Shown: piece by piece, positions 47,301 through 57,853 of the stretch
Layout of the letters: the number at the start of each line of letters is the position of its first letter
How positions within the stretch are numbered: the stretch's first letter is position 1
Source of the DNA: Mycocentrospora acerina
Taxonomy: Eukaryota > Ascomycota > Dothideomycetes > Pleosporales
DNA: 64,000 nt
NCBI GenBank assembly: GCA_022701365.1
Contig: JAKUHH010000130.1
Coordinates: 62,001 to 126,000 of the forward strand
Direction: 5' to 3'
Notes under the pieces: model-generated
What the model saw: the letters and a program-made list of their open reading frames with translations, nothing else
What the model was told of the DNA's origin: nothing
Databases searched by the model: none
Program-made: the position numbers and the translations under genes

Positions 47301-50300
47301 AAGCATACTATTCGCTATCGGGTGGAGGCATGAAGAGAATTTCATGCAAGTTGCCTAGAGTGGCGAGGAAGGTACGAAGTCATGATTGGGTACGGTTCAG
47401 ACTAGGCTACGAGCAGATTATCATGTTACCAAAGAGAAAAATAGAAACATGTTTCATTTCTGTGTTCATATCCATTCTGCTGATCTAAGGATCTCATGCT
47501 AGTTTACGCATGTGTACTAAGCACGCTATGCATTAGTGAGATTTCACTCCACAATGATCTATGTCATGACTCCGTCATCTAATATTGAATGGTTCACCTG
47601 TTAGCTATCGATCGTTTGAAACATGTGTTACGAGACTATGGGCGAGATTGAATGTTACTAGCAGCCTAACGACGTTGGCCCTGCGGGTCCTTTATCCAAA
47701 GTCCCCCGCCCCAACAACCTTAATAGATAGCTGTAAGATGCGGGGAATTGAATTATTTGAGCCAATTTTGCCGGAAATAGACACCTATTCTATTGATGGC
47801 GTTTGGAAAAAGATACCCATGCAGTTAAGACTGGTCAGAAGTCGTCTCAATGCATTATCAAGAAATTAATCATGCTTCAAGAATCCTATGAAAATGATGA
47901 TGGGGGCCGAAAGTTACATAAGGCTGAGTAGAAGGTGAATGGTGGAATGACCAAGAATTGATCCATGTTCGTCTCAGGGGTTGTGTAGGGCTGAGATGAC
48001 ATTGTTGATAAGAATTACAGGTTATTTTAAATAAGGCTGAGTTGCCTCACATCCGGTTCAATTTCCCGAGCGAATGTGGTATTCTCATATTTTCTTCTGT
48101 TCATTCTTTCTTTGATGTCACGCTGGTTTTTTTTCCTGCACATTTTTTCTTCAGGCTGAACTTCGGACTCAAGGTGCCTGATCTTCAAGACCTTATTCGT
48201 TTATTGTTAAACTGAGTGTCAGACATACCCCCGCCTTGTGGAACTAGAATACGGCAACACTTGAAACCCCTCATCATTTGACCCTTTCAAGCTCACACAA
48301 GTGTAAACTGTGGCTTTCAAGAAGTAATCACCCGTATCAGCTGCGACATTGTGTTAAGTACCAGCCTTAGAATATACTATTTTAAGCATAGCTGTTGCCT
48401 GAATGTCCATCACCATCATCAAAGGAGCACTAAAAGTAAAGCTGATAGTAAACCCTGAATAAGGCGAATGTGGTGGGCATGCATACATGATACTTTGATG
48501 TCCACCTCACCGTTTACGAAAAGGGTAAACTTTAGACACACAATAGTGAGAGTTAGTAAATTGTCTGAGAACCAAATTTCAGGTGCGCGATTTGTCAACT
48601 TTAGGCGGCTAAATTGACAGTATGATCCTGAATATTTTGTCCGCCTGGAGATACATGGTCAGTCATGCACTTCTCGTAGGAGGACACCCAGGTGTTAGTG
48701 AAGTGGAAACTTGTCTGAGCCCACTCTTTTTTGCACACGTTCATGGCGAAAACTCCATTGTGTTAGAAGTTGTTCAAATCGATAATTGCGAAACCAATAC
48801 CAGTCAAAAACCTCGACAGGTAGCGTGACGGCGTCCTCTAAAACCTGTGCTAACAACAGCGAGTTCATAGATTTATTTGGATTTTTTAGTTGATAGACTC
48901 TTCAGCCTGAACAGCTAGACTACATCTTAGAATTGGCTAGATCTAAGCGTAGCACGGAAGCATGCGGACAACGACAACCTAGCCAACTTAATATAGGTAG
49001 AGGTTCTGATGTTGACCGGAGGCAAAAGCTAACCAGATTGATAGAATAATATGCTACTTCATGCGTATTGTCGTGGTTCATCTCGTAGCCTTCCAAAGAA
49101 TTTATCTCAAGGGATTTCGGAGATGCTGCCGGAGGGACTTGATCGTCGCATTCTGATGACGAAGACCGTGGCTCATCGGCATCTTCACGGCAATATATAC
49201 CGAACCAGATAGGATGCTGGCATGGCAACTGATCAGTTATTAGCTTATCGTCAAGGTTGTACTAGAAACCCTATTTTCCAAGTCTATTTTCAGCTTCTCA
49301 ATGGTAGTACCAATCTATCGAGCATCGATACGTAGCCCGTTCCAGGACCCCAACATCAAGGATGGCTAGGTTAGAAATCTACGAGTCTGTACCAAAAATT
49401 TACGTATGCCGGAAAGACACTTAACATAGGTTCCCCGGCGCTGTACTCTGCATTCTTGTTCTCCTGATCGACTGTTTCCCTCTCAATCAGCTTTTTAGTG
49501 ACCGAATAAACATGCTTTTATCGCCAGGTAAACCTCGGAAGAGAGCAAAGCATTCCTGAGTGGGCTTTTTACTCCTTCTACCGTCTCCTGTAAGCACGCA
49601 TAATATGCATCCTCCTTCGGCCGAGCCTCTCGTTGTATCGTTTACAAACGGCACTTGCCGTGGGGATCCGAGTGCTTTGGGAGATTGCGAAGTCGTCAAC
49701 GCGTCTGTCAGAAACAACATTGAAATCGAGCGGTGTGTCGTAGAGACTATGATGATGTTGTAGGTAATTTTACGACAGATTGCGCAGTATATATAGACAG
49801 AAGGCTGAGCGTGGAGACCATTTTGGATCTGCATCCTCAGCCTTGAATCCGCTGGCTAGCACAACGTTCGACGTGTCATGCAAGATCTGCCGCACTTGGT
49901 AACGTCATGACACGCCTAGGTACTCCACGCGACGCTATCAAGAAACCGTTTGTCAGCCAGTTGGAGAAGCGCCGCGAACTAGGTGTTGCGGACAGAGACT
50001 TGAACGTCTCTCATCTCTTTCTTCATATTGTTACTATTCTAGTACTACGACTGCAGCTGGTGTAAGACATCTGACGATATCGGTAAGCTGAATATTAGCC
50101 CCTGGTGATGCGATGCATGTCAAGAAATGACGACAATGCGCGAACCGCCTCAACTGGTGGTGTCACATTGCGCTATTCTTTTAAACTGGGTCTTCTATCT
50201 GAAGCTGTTCTTACGATCACATAGTGAAAGATACGCCTAGCAATGCGCTCGTAATCAAAGCCGATAACACTTCTCGGCCCGGGTACTTGTTGTTGATACA

Positions 50301-50338
50301 CACCAGCTTAACCGCGACAGCACCGCACCTCCAGCAGT
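44307..50338. other. 6-kb gene-poor region
   Basis: No gene recognised on either strand. Sequence is AT-leaning but not extremely so, and is not low complexity. I found no transposase, reverse transcriptase, integrase or long terminal or inverted repeat by eye. Short open frames with some protein-like character are 47585-47869 (+), 48920-49228 (-) and 49487-49720 (-, listed separately). The 48920-49228 frame reads IYCREDADEPRSSSSECDD and follows a GCTAATAAC..CAG acceptor-like sequence, so it could be an exon of a minus-strand gene whose other parts I cannot place. The last ~350 bp are the promoter of the MFS gene. Confidence 0.6.
49487..49720 (-). CDS. Possible small protein, unknown
   Basis: 77-codon open frame starting MLFLTDALTTSQSPKALGSP and ending in RSLKS. 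In its favour, a TATATATA box (plus-strand 49788-49795) lies about 70 bp upstream on the minus strand, with a pyrimidine/AC-rich leader between. No domain is recognised, and the frame could be an exon of a longer gene. Low confidence. Confidence 0.25.
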   Translation of the reverse strand: MLFLTDALTTSQSPKALGSPRQVPFVNDTTRGSAEGGCILCVLTGDGRRSKKPTQECFALFRGLPGDKSMFIRSLKS

Positions 50339-52248
50339 ATGGCCTCCAACGCAGATGCACCGATTGTGGAGGACGATTACATAGACCAAAGCCTGCGCTC
50401 GCGTTTCGAGAATCGAAAATCAAACTCCAATACACCTATCCGCACTTACGGGCAACCAAACACGTCCGACGCGATTTCGCCGGGCCTCAATAACAACCAG
50501 GAAAACGCCCCGCTTCTGGGTCACACGGCAGGCGATAGTAGCAGTACAGATGGGGACGATGCTGGAAATGGCGAAGCAGAGTGGGCTTTTGATGAGGAGT
50601 TCCGAGGACTTCCTTGGTGGAAGAGACCTTCAGTAGGTGCCCGATAACGGAATATGAAGTCTTGAGACTACTTGATCTGACAAGTCCAGGTCTATTGGCT
50701 TTTGCCGCCATTCCTTCTCTTCACTGTCGCCTTTGGTGGTGTGGTAATACCCAAGATCAACCTTATCATGGACCTAGTCTGCCAGGAGTACTATGCTTCA
50801 GACGGGCCTGATCCAATTTCAGGGCCTGTGGATCCAGGGCAACAGCCTGATCGATGTCGTACTGATGCCGTCTCATCACGCTCGTCCTTGTTCCTTCTCT
50901 ATGGCAGCTTATGTTCGGGCATATTGGCAGCTGTCACCAGCCCAAAGCTCGGTGCGCTTTCGGATCGTTACGGACGGAAAAACTTCATGATCCTCAACAC
51001 ATGCGCTGCACTGTTTGGTGAAGTGCTGACAATACTGGCAGCGAAATATCCCGACGTTGTACATGTTAATTGGATTCTTGTAGGCTATGCCATTGAAGGT
51101 CTTGGTGGATCGTTCATTGTTAGTATGGCGCTTGCACATTCTTATGCAACTGACTGCGTCTCGCCGCAAAAACGGAACGTCGCATTCTCATATTTCCACG
51201 CCTGTCTATTTGGTGGCATAGCAGTGGGACCTGTTATAGCTGGATATATTATTGAAGCACGTACAAAGGCTGTCGGAAAGACTGAAGCGCGTTTGCTCGT
51301 CTTCTACCTCGCTTTGGCAGCCCACGGCGTCTTCATTTTTTTTCTGGCCTTTTGTATTCCCGAGTCGCTCTCCAAATCGCGACAGAGAGCCGCAAGAGAT
51401 AAGCACAATGACGAGATGGAGAGACTGGGCCCCTCATCTGATTGGATAAATCAGCTTCGACACTTTAACCTCTTCGCTCCCCTCAAGGTCCTTTGGCCCA
51501 CTGGTCCTGGCTCTTCCTCTGCGGTTCGTTGGAACCTGATCTTGCTTGCCGCCACAGACACAATCATGTTTGGCGTCGCCATGGGCGCAATGGGCGTCGT
51601 ACTCGTCTACACACGCCGTCAATTCGGATGGCAAGACGTGGAGACGGGACGCTTCGTCACCATTGTCAACAGTTCGCGGGTCATTGCACTCCTCGTTCTC
51701 CTTCCTTTGATTACGAGGATTTTCCGTGGCAAGAATCCACCTCGTCAACGCAATTCTGGCTCTGACAACATTGATCTCTCTATCGTTCGTGCGGCCATTT
51801 TTCTCGACATGTGCGGATACCTTGGTTACACGATTGCGCGCGACGGTAATGTGTTCGCTCTCTCTGGAGCTTTGGCCGCGGTCGGCGGCATCGGGAACCC
51901 AGCATTAAGCGCTGCGTTGACAAAGCATGTTCCTCAAGACAAAGTTGGCCAGCTGCTCGGTGCGACGGGCCTACTTCATGCACTTGCCAGAGTGGTTGGC
52001 CCCACAATTTTCAACGGCATCTACAGCGCGACAGTAGGAGTCTTCCGACAAACAGTATTCGTGAGCTTGGCGGCGACCTTTGGATTAGCATTTTTGTGCA
52101 GTTGGTTTGTTCGACCACATGGTAAGTACTTACAGATATTCGAGTTGGACCTTGAGGTACTAACTACATCACAGTGTACATCGGTGATGACGCAAAGGAA
52201 GACCAACGTGCTCTAGACAGCGATTCATCGGTGCAACAACAGGCGTAG
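50339..52248 (+). CDS. Major facilitator superfamily transporter (DHA1-like)
   Basis: Membrane transporter, probably about 12 membrane segments. Exons: 50339-50632, 50690-52121 and 52175-52248, giving 599 aa. The first ~100 residues are cytosolic, polar and disordered (NAPLLGHTAGDSSSTDGDDA). TM1 begins VYWLLPPFLLFTVAFGGV, joined across intron 1. The motif-A loop is GALSDRYGRKNFMIL, followed by YAIEGLGGSFIVSMALAHSY. A Cys-containing extracytosolic loop between TM1 and TM2 is long (~50 residues: CQEYYASDG ... PDRCRTD). A central cytosolic loop separates the halves, and the last exon codes a short polar tail (VYIGDDAKEDQ...). The family matches tetracycline-resistance-like or YCR023C-like transporters; the substrate cannot be told from sequence. 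It sits alone between the gene-poor region and tRNA-Ser. Confidence 0.88.
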
Positions 52249-52591
52249 TCTGTGAATTTGTTCTTCAACTTTTTACTTGCATTTCATTCTAGTTTTTTGT
52301 TCTGCCTACTTGATCTTATTTTCCATCTTCCATCGAGCAGCTTCAATACAGCAATACCTTTTTCTCCATCTCTTTGAGCGATTTATTTTTTGCAAATATT
52401 GGGCAAGGCGGATACATATATACCCATTTTAGAAAGGCAAGTTGCAAATAATTCGATGTCACTGTTCAGGAGTGTACAGTGAACTAAAAAACATGCCACC
52501 ATGCTGTCCCCACGTTCATCACAGCACACAGCCACTGCTCGTCATCCTGACCTGAACCAGTCCAGACCGCCAAAACAACAAAAAGAAATCT
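52249..52591. other. Intergenic region between the MFS gene and tRNA-Ser
   Basis: 3' flank of the MFS gene, T-rich. Next to the tRNA end, the minus strand has TTTCTTTTT (plus-strand AAAAAGAAA, 52581-52589), a polymerase III terminator. Confidence 0.6.
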
Positions 52592-52672
52592 CGACACCTG
52601 AGTGATTCGAACACTCGCTCCCGAAGGAACGGGCTTAGCAGGCCCGCGCGTTAACCACTCCGCCAAAGTGCC
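52592..52672 (-). tRNA. tRNA-Ser (anticodon GCU)
   Basis: 81-nt class II tRNA without intron. On the minus strand: acceptor stem GGCACTT pairs AGGTGTC (two G-U pairs), discriminator G; D arm GGCGGAGTGGTTAACGC; anticodon stem-loop CGGGC-CTGCTAA-GCCCG with anticodon GCT; variable arm with CCTTCGGG; T arm GAGTG-TTCGAAT-CACTC. It is followed by a T-rich polymerase III terminator. The anticodon decodes AGC/AGU. The A box and B box are intact. Confidence 0.96.
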
Positions 52673-53008
52673 GGAATAGAGTACTTATTCGATGTAGGAG
52701 ATGGCAATTTCATAGTTTATATCGGTATACAAGTTTCTGACGTTTAGATGATGCTTCATAGCATGGGGCTAGGAGTCAGTTAGGAGGTGGATGATGGTGG
52801 GGTGGAATAGAGGGGCTGTGGGACTTGGACGTGCATGCAGTTGTGTACGTGTCATCAGCATCTATTTGCTCTTGTGGGCACAGAGCAGGGAGGCGTTCAG
52901 CCCAGGAAGACACTGAATATTCCGTGACACGAGTCCAGTCAAAGCCAACTTTATAGAACTAGATTCGATTGGAACCATCTAGAGACATCTACAAAACATG
53001 CTAACCAT
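52673..53008. other. Intergenic region upstream of tRNA-Ser
   Basis: 336 bp between the tRNA 5' side and the ALG5 stop codon. No gene seen. Confidence 0.5.
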
Positions 53009-54372
53009 CTAATCCCTTTTATAAATACCCAACGTCCAACAAATACGCAACAACGCCAACCCCCATGCCATGCCAATGCTATCCCAAACGACGTTCAGCT
53101 TACTCCCCATGACTTCCTTCCACCCGATTGTAACCTCAATCATGGGAATGTCTGCAGTTTCAGCTAACATTAACATCTCGACGTCAAAGATCCAGCCTTC
53201 AGAGTGCATGTATGGCACGATGTACGGTAGCGTGGGGCGCGAGAAGAGCTTGAAGCCGCATTGTGTATCTTTTATGCGCGCGGTCGCGGGTGGAGTCATA
53301 ATTCGGAGGAAAATGTGAAAGGAGTGCATGAGGAAGTTGCGGAGTCTGGAGCGCTGCGGAATATTAGCGGTGACTCTGGAGAAGGGGGAGAGGATGCGTA
53401 CTTTGACGACAGCTTCGCTGCCTACCAGATGGGCACGGCTGCCTATTGCGACCGCGCGACCATCTTTATCCTCGACTTTCTTACACCCTTGGACCAGCCC
53501 GGCCAGGTCACTGAATCGACTTGCGCCATCTGCATCTGCGAAGACCACGTACTGTCCCCTGGCGTGCCTCATTCCATGAGTAACTGCACCGCCCTTGCCT
53601 CTGTTTTGTTCAAGGGTGATGACTCTGATGCTGCCATGCGGGATGTGCGTTGAGTGCAGTGTCTTCTCGTCTCCGTTCTTCGACCAGGGTCCTGGGACGG
53701 GTACTGGATGCTGGCTCAATTGGTGTTCTTTCGCAAACTTCAAAGCCTTCTCTACTGTCGCATCCACACTTCCATCGCTCACAATAAGAATCTCCCAGCC
53801 CTTGCTCTTTTCTGCATCTTTCTCTCCATCATGCGCTCCGCCATACTCACTCTGCAAGAAGTCCACGGCCTCCTCAAGCATGCCTTCTAGCCGGTCTTCC
53901 TCATTGTAGGCCGGCACCACCACGCTCATGAACAGCTCTGCCTCCTCAATTGGAATCTGCGACGGCACAACGACCTTTGTGCCTGGCGCTGTGCCTGCCT
54001 GTTTCTTGGCGATCTCCTTCTCCGCCGCCCATTTGTCGTGCCAGCAGGGGAGTTCGTTAGGTGGACTACGTTCGCCGTTGGGCAGAATCGTAACGTATTG
54101 TTTCTCTGAGCGGCGCGATTCGCGTGGGACTGGTGCGAGCATCTGAAGAGCTATGTAGGTCTGAACACAGCTGTTGTTAGCAGTGATCGCGTGCTAATCA
54201 GATCAATCGCGCTTTCACATACCCAAAATCCAAGTCCAATAAACAGGAAAACCAAGGCCAAAACGAGCGCCCATGTCGGTGGCAGCTCCACAGCCTGTTG
54301 TGGGTGGCTCTCGAAGCCATATCCAGCGCCCTGGAAGCTTGTGTCGAACGCCTTGTCCCGACGGTTAGACAT
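53009..54372 (-). CDS. ALG5: Dolichyl-phosphate beta-glucosyltransferase
   Basis: ER membrane GT2-family enzyme that makes dolichyl-phosphate-glucose from UDP-glucose for N-glycan precursor assembly. Exons on the minus strand: 54372-54223, 54160-53402 and 53353-53009, giving 417 aa. One membrane anchor near residues 33-53 (WALVLALVFLFIGLGFW, joined in phase to TYIALQ). GT2 motifs: LFMSVVVPAYNEEDRL, ILIVSDGSVDAT, LEQNRGKGGAVTHGM and the metal-binding VFADADGASRF, then DTQCGFKLFSR and HSEGWIFDVEMLMLAE. The 53401-53354 segment is a 48-nt intron without stop codons (GTACGC..CAG, CTAAT branch site). Its removal restores the expected join of EAVVK to RSRLRNFLMHSF, while retention would insert 16 residues. 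Confidence 0.95.
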
Positions 54373-55865
54373 ATTTGATGTGTAGAGCCTTAGGATGGGC
54401 AACGTGAGGCGTAGGCTAGCTACCAGTCACTACAAACATCGAATGGCGAATAATTTCAAGATAGAAGAAGCAACCAGAGGAGTTTAGGAAAGAGACACGA
54501 CACGACACGAGTGAACGTACTTGTCGCGCGACAGCCAATGGGACACGAAACTGCAACGTGGAAGCTGACGTACATGACCCGGCTACAAAATAGCCCCGCG
54601 GCTAACAGCCTTAGCGCCCGCAAATGTACAACATTACCGTTAAACCCATGGTCATACTTCTTTCTCCACCACCACGTTTTTGTTTTTGTTTTTGGGGTGT
54701 ACCTGCCGACAAACGTGCGGTTCTGGAGAAACTTGGGTAAGCCGCACCATAGCATGAGTATTCGTTGGGTCCTTCGTCCATCAACCTCTCTCTCAATGAC
54801 GTGCTCGACCAAAGAGCTACCTAAAATTTGCGTTGGCAAATCCTACGGACCAATATATTAAAATATAGGGTTCAAGTACAGAAATTTCTTTATCTTAAAC
54901 ATCTGAACAGCCTATTTCTCCGGTGAACGCTCAGCCTTTCGGTGGGTGGGTGGCTTGCCACGTAGACATGACTCGATGATGTGTGCAGCAGCGATCAGCT
55001 CCTTACAGCCTTATACAGTATGTTTTCTCAACCAGGTTTTTTCTGCTGCCACACCTTAGTTTTGAATTTAATCAAGTGGTTTCGACATTGATTCACGTCT
55101 CTCAGAATATGCCAAAACCAGAGGATTTTAAGTCACCAGGAATACTAGCTAGGTATGGAGGGTAGATACAGTAGACGGCGCCTGACTTATCGTACTGGCC
55201 AACTCACCTTTCGCATTTACGGGAATAGATTCCCAGCCTGTCGGGTACAACAGAAGCGAAGGTTCTCTAATACGCCAATCCAGTGCACCCTGTAACACAC
55301 GATTTGACAGCAGACTCACCGCTCCAGATCTCACTTTTGTAATATGAGGCTCTGCATCACACCCATAGAAGTCAATGCTAGACTCCCGCCATGTGATTTG
55401 AACGGAAAACTTAAGCTTTGACACAAGATGTATGTACAACACAACACCGAGTACAAACGGCCAGAACCGGTTTGGCTCGTGTTCTCTTACTACCAATAGC
55501 GATAACACATAGTCACCGACTCTTCTCAAAAGAAGGACTGGCAGGATAGAATCTGCAGAAGAATTTCGGATGAACCGAGCAAGGCAAATACCAGCAAATC
55601 ATTGCTCAGCCACAAAGTAAATCGCCATATGTTACTAGTCTGTATGAAGCTATAGTTCTTCCGCTGTAGTTCGATGGCTGACCAGAACCCTCAATCATTA
55701 TGCATGTCAGTCTTGAATTTTTTTACACTGATGTTTTGTTTCTATAAAGCCCCTCGTTCTCGCATGTTGGTTGGCATCTCATTGCGGTCCGCATATCTCA
55801 AGTTATTCCTGATCTTGCGGAAATCCAACCTACACAGGAAGACACAGTCCTGGTGTAGTACAAAT
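54373..55865. other. Intergenic region with doubtful open frames
   Basis: Upstream of ALG5 (-), then AT-rich DNA. Two short plus-strand starts resemble first exons: 55109 (MPKPEDFKSPGILA, followed by a phase-2 GTATGG) and 55674 (MADQNPQSLC, followed by a phase-2 GTCAGT). Neither gives a convincing second exon. A minus-strand open frame at 55149-55598 overlaps the first and is listed separately. Confidence 0.4.
55149..55598 (-). other. Open frame of possible coding origin, no start codon
   Basis: 149 codons open on the minus strand, from a TGA at 55601 to a TGA ending at 55149. It contains no Met at all, so it could only be an internal or terminal exon, or a gene fragment. It reads like protein: a hydrophobic segment (FWPFVLGVVLYIHLVSKL) and then SIDFYGCDAEPHITKVRSGA and LDWRIREPSLLLYPTGWE. 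I recognise no family. Confidence 0.25.
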
Positions 55866-56184
55866 ATGGCTGTTCTCATATACCCCCAAGAAAAGATCAA
55901 AATTCGACAGATCCCCACATACACTGCACAGTCACCAGAATCCTCGGATGTGTCATCGTATGTATCCCTTGTTTCAGTTCAGTTCACATATATAGCTGAC
56001 GGGTCTGTTAAGTACAAAAGTAGAGCCCTCAATCTTGGCGACTGAAGAAAGCCCCGGAAATCCGGACGAACTACTCTTGAGCGACTACACTCAAGAGTTT
56101 CCTACTCGAGACCAGAATCTGATAAACTTGGATTTTGGACACATGGGAGCCCATTTCGAGCACGGACATGGTGGGAGGCCTTGA
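55866..56184 (+). CDS. Small two-exon protein of unknown function (copy 1)
   Basis: I do not recognise this protein. Exon 1 is 55866-55957 (starting MAVLIYPQEKIKI), the intron 55958-56012 (GTATGT, CTGAC branch site, AAG end, phase 2), and exon 2 56013-56184, giving 87 aa. The junction reads DVSSTKVEPS and the C-terminus has NLINLDFGHMGAHFEHG. The same junction (SSTK plus Val/Ala and Glu), the same intron phase and an LD(L/F)G motif occur in the small gene at 57288, which argues that both are real and related. The 5' end is uncertain: the frame is open upstream to an ATG at 55674. Confidence 0.45.
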
Positions 56185-56778
56185 ATCGGGATTCAGACGA
56201 GTGGTAGATACGTTTTATTTGAAAGAGCTTCATTCACTACAGCGATTTCTTATACCGTAAAGAATGAAGCTCAGAGTGTGCGATGAAAAATGCGACACAA
56301 CAGTGCTTTTGTCATTTTTGTGGTCAAGTCCCGCAATCCGGTCATTACTCTTATTCGTATGATGGCCTTGGCCTTTTACAAAAAGTTGATATCTTTATTT
56401 ATTAGTGAATGGCAATCTATAATTGGTAACTAAAGCATTTAATAAACGCGATTTCTATTCGTTTTCACATTGATATTGATTGTGATTTCTATTCACTTTA
56501 CTAGCCAGTACGAGTTTTCACTGGCCTCGTGTAACGATCATGAAAATTGAAACGAAACCGCATGTGCGCACAAAGTCGGCATAGTCGTCTAATGGGGATA
56601 TTTTTAATTTTGAACAAGCAAGAGAATTGCATCCACACCTAGTTGTAGGTATCTCGGAATCAGTTTCTGCACAGAGGATACTTTGAGCTGTGTTGAGTTG
56701 ATGTCGCTTTCCTTCTCATTTTGTAATGTATCACAGACCCTCTCTGGAATTACACGTTTCCATGCATGTGATCGTGAT

Positions 56779-56942
56779 GATGGCCAATTACAACATCACA
56801 AAAGACACAACACTCCGTGAATAATGATTGGTACAGCTTGATTTCTGTGCAACATGAGTGGATGGCAAGTTACGAGATCACAAAAGACATGACGCTCCGT
56901 GTATAGTGATTGGTGCGGGTCAATTTCTGCGTCGTTGTAACA
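56779..56942. repeat. Imperfect 82-bp direct duplication
   Basis: Copies begin at 56779 and 56861 (GATGGCCAATTAC / GATGGCAAGTTAC). Both contain ATCACAAAAGACA, a CTCCGTG core and GTGATTGGT-like sequence. Divergence is roughly one base in five, so the duplication is old. Confidence 0.85.
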
Positions 56943-57118
56943 CTCCAATGCTGTCGGCTTGACGGAGGCTGAAAATATACGGGGAGTGGGGCTGTTTGAG
57001 ACGATTTGATTAGCTAGCTACACACATCAGCCAACGGGGTGCAGTAGCGAGTTCTAAAGTTGTGATTATTTGGTCAAAGAGTAATCTGCTGTATCCCTTG
57101 CTTGTCCCTAGCAAAATG

Positions 57119-57133
57119 TTATAATATATATAT
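57119..57133 (+). promoter_or_regulatory. TATA-like box of the small gene at 57288
   Basis: TTATAATATATATATC about 155 bp upstream of the start codon, followed by a pyrimidine-rich leader ending CCTCCCGTAATG. Confidence 0.45.
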
Positions 57134-57287
57134 CTATCTATCTCAGCCATTCTATAATGTCCACTTTACCAGACATCAGAGCTCAAGTTTCTCTCCTTGC
57201 AGACACTTACTAGAGCTTGTTCTCCTGTCGAAGTCGTTTCGCTATCAGCACATTATTATTACTAAACCTCATCCCACACCTCCCGTA

Positions 57288-57564
57288 ATGTCTAGAGACA
57301 TTTTACCTGTCGTTGGCAACAAAGGCCCTGGGCCCTCATCGTACGTTGGTAGCATCTACTGTAGTTCATTTCTTAATATAAACCCCTAGTACCAAGGCAG
57401 AACACACTCGCTCTGATACTGGTGGTCAAGACGATCAAACCGAACAAGACGGTATGGCAATCGTTACCGTGCCGCCGCTTCGAGATCCTCGTACGCTTCA
57501 ACTGGATCTCGGATACATTGGTAGCCAGTTTCGGGTAGAGGAAGATGAAGAATACACTGCATAG
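57288..57564 (+). CDS. Small two-exon protein of unknown function (copy 2)
   Basis: I do not recognise this protein. Exon 1 is 57288-57340 (MSRDILPVVGNKGPGPSS plus part of the next codon), the intron 57341-57389 (49 nt, GTACGT..TAG, phase 2) and exon 2 57390-57564, giving 75 aa. The junction is GPSSTKAEHT. The middle is Asp/Gln/Gly-rich (SDTGGQDDQTEQDG), then PPLRDPRTLQLDLGYIGSQF and an acidic end (EEDEEY). No signal peptide or membrane segment. It has a TATA-like box and CT-rich leader. Architecture and motifs match the gene at 55866 and, more loosely, that at 63388. It is convergent with the kelch gene. Confidence 0.6.
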
Positions 57565-57853
57565 AGTTACATGCTTTTGGGGTGAAGAGACAGCAAAGAA
57601 AAACCATAATGAGGTTGGCATCGGGTCATCGGTTACGAACATCGTTTTGCATATATTCTTCTTTCCTGGTGGCGTGCTCGCGAATACTAATGGTACATCT
57701 GGACTGCTGATTATGGAACCTTCCGGTATAGAATGCATGGCGTAGATCGATATGTATGGTTACCTTCAGGTCACTGAACTTATCCATGAACTTCTCCTTC
57801 TTAATTCATGTCCAGCGCATTTGCGATGATTGCTGGTTTGACACCAGATTCGC

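Larger units (their letters stand above)
56185..57287. other. Intergenic AT-rich region
   Basis: No gene seen. Contains the 82-bp direct duplication listed separately, and the promoter and leader of the small gene at 57288. Confidence 0.5.

Noticed and set aside
55674..55850. MADQNPQSLC start as first exon of the 55866 gene
   Set aside because: A join in phase is possible only with an unconvincing acceptor near 55837. The alternative frame after an acceptor near 55739 stops at a TAG, so the start is left unassigned.
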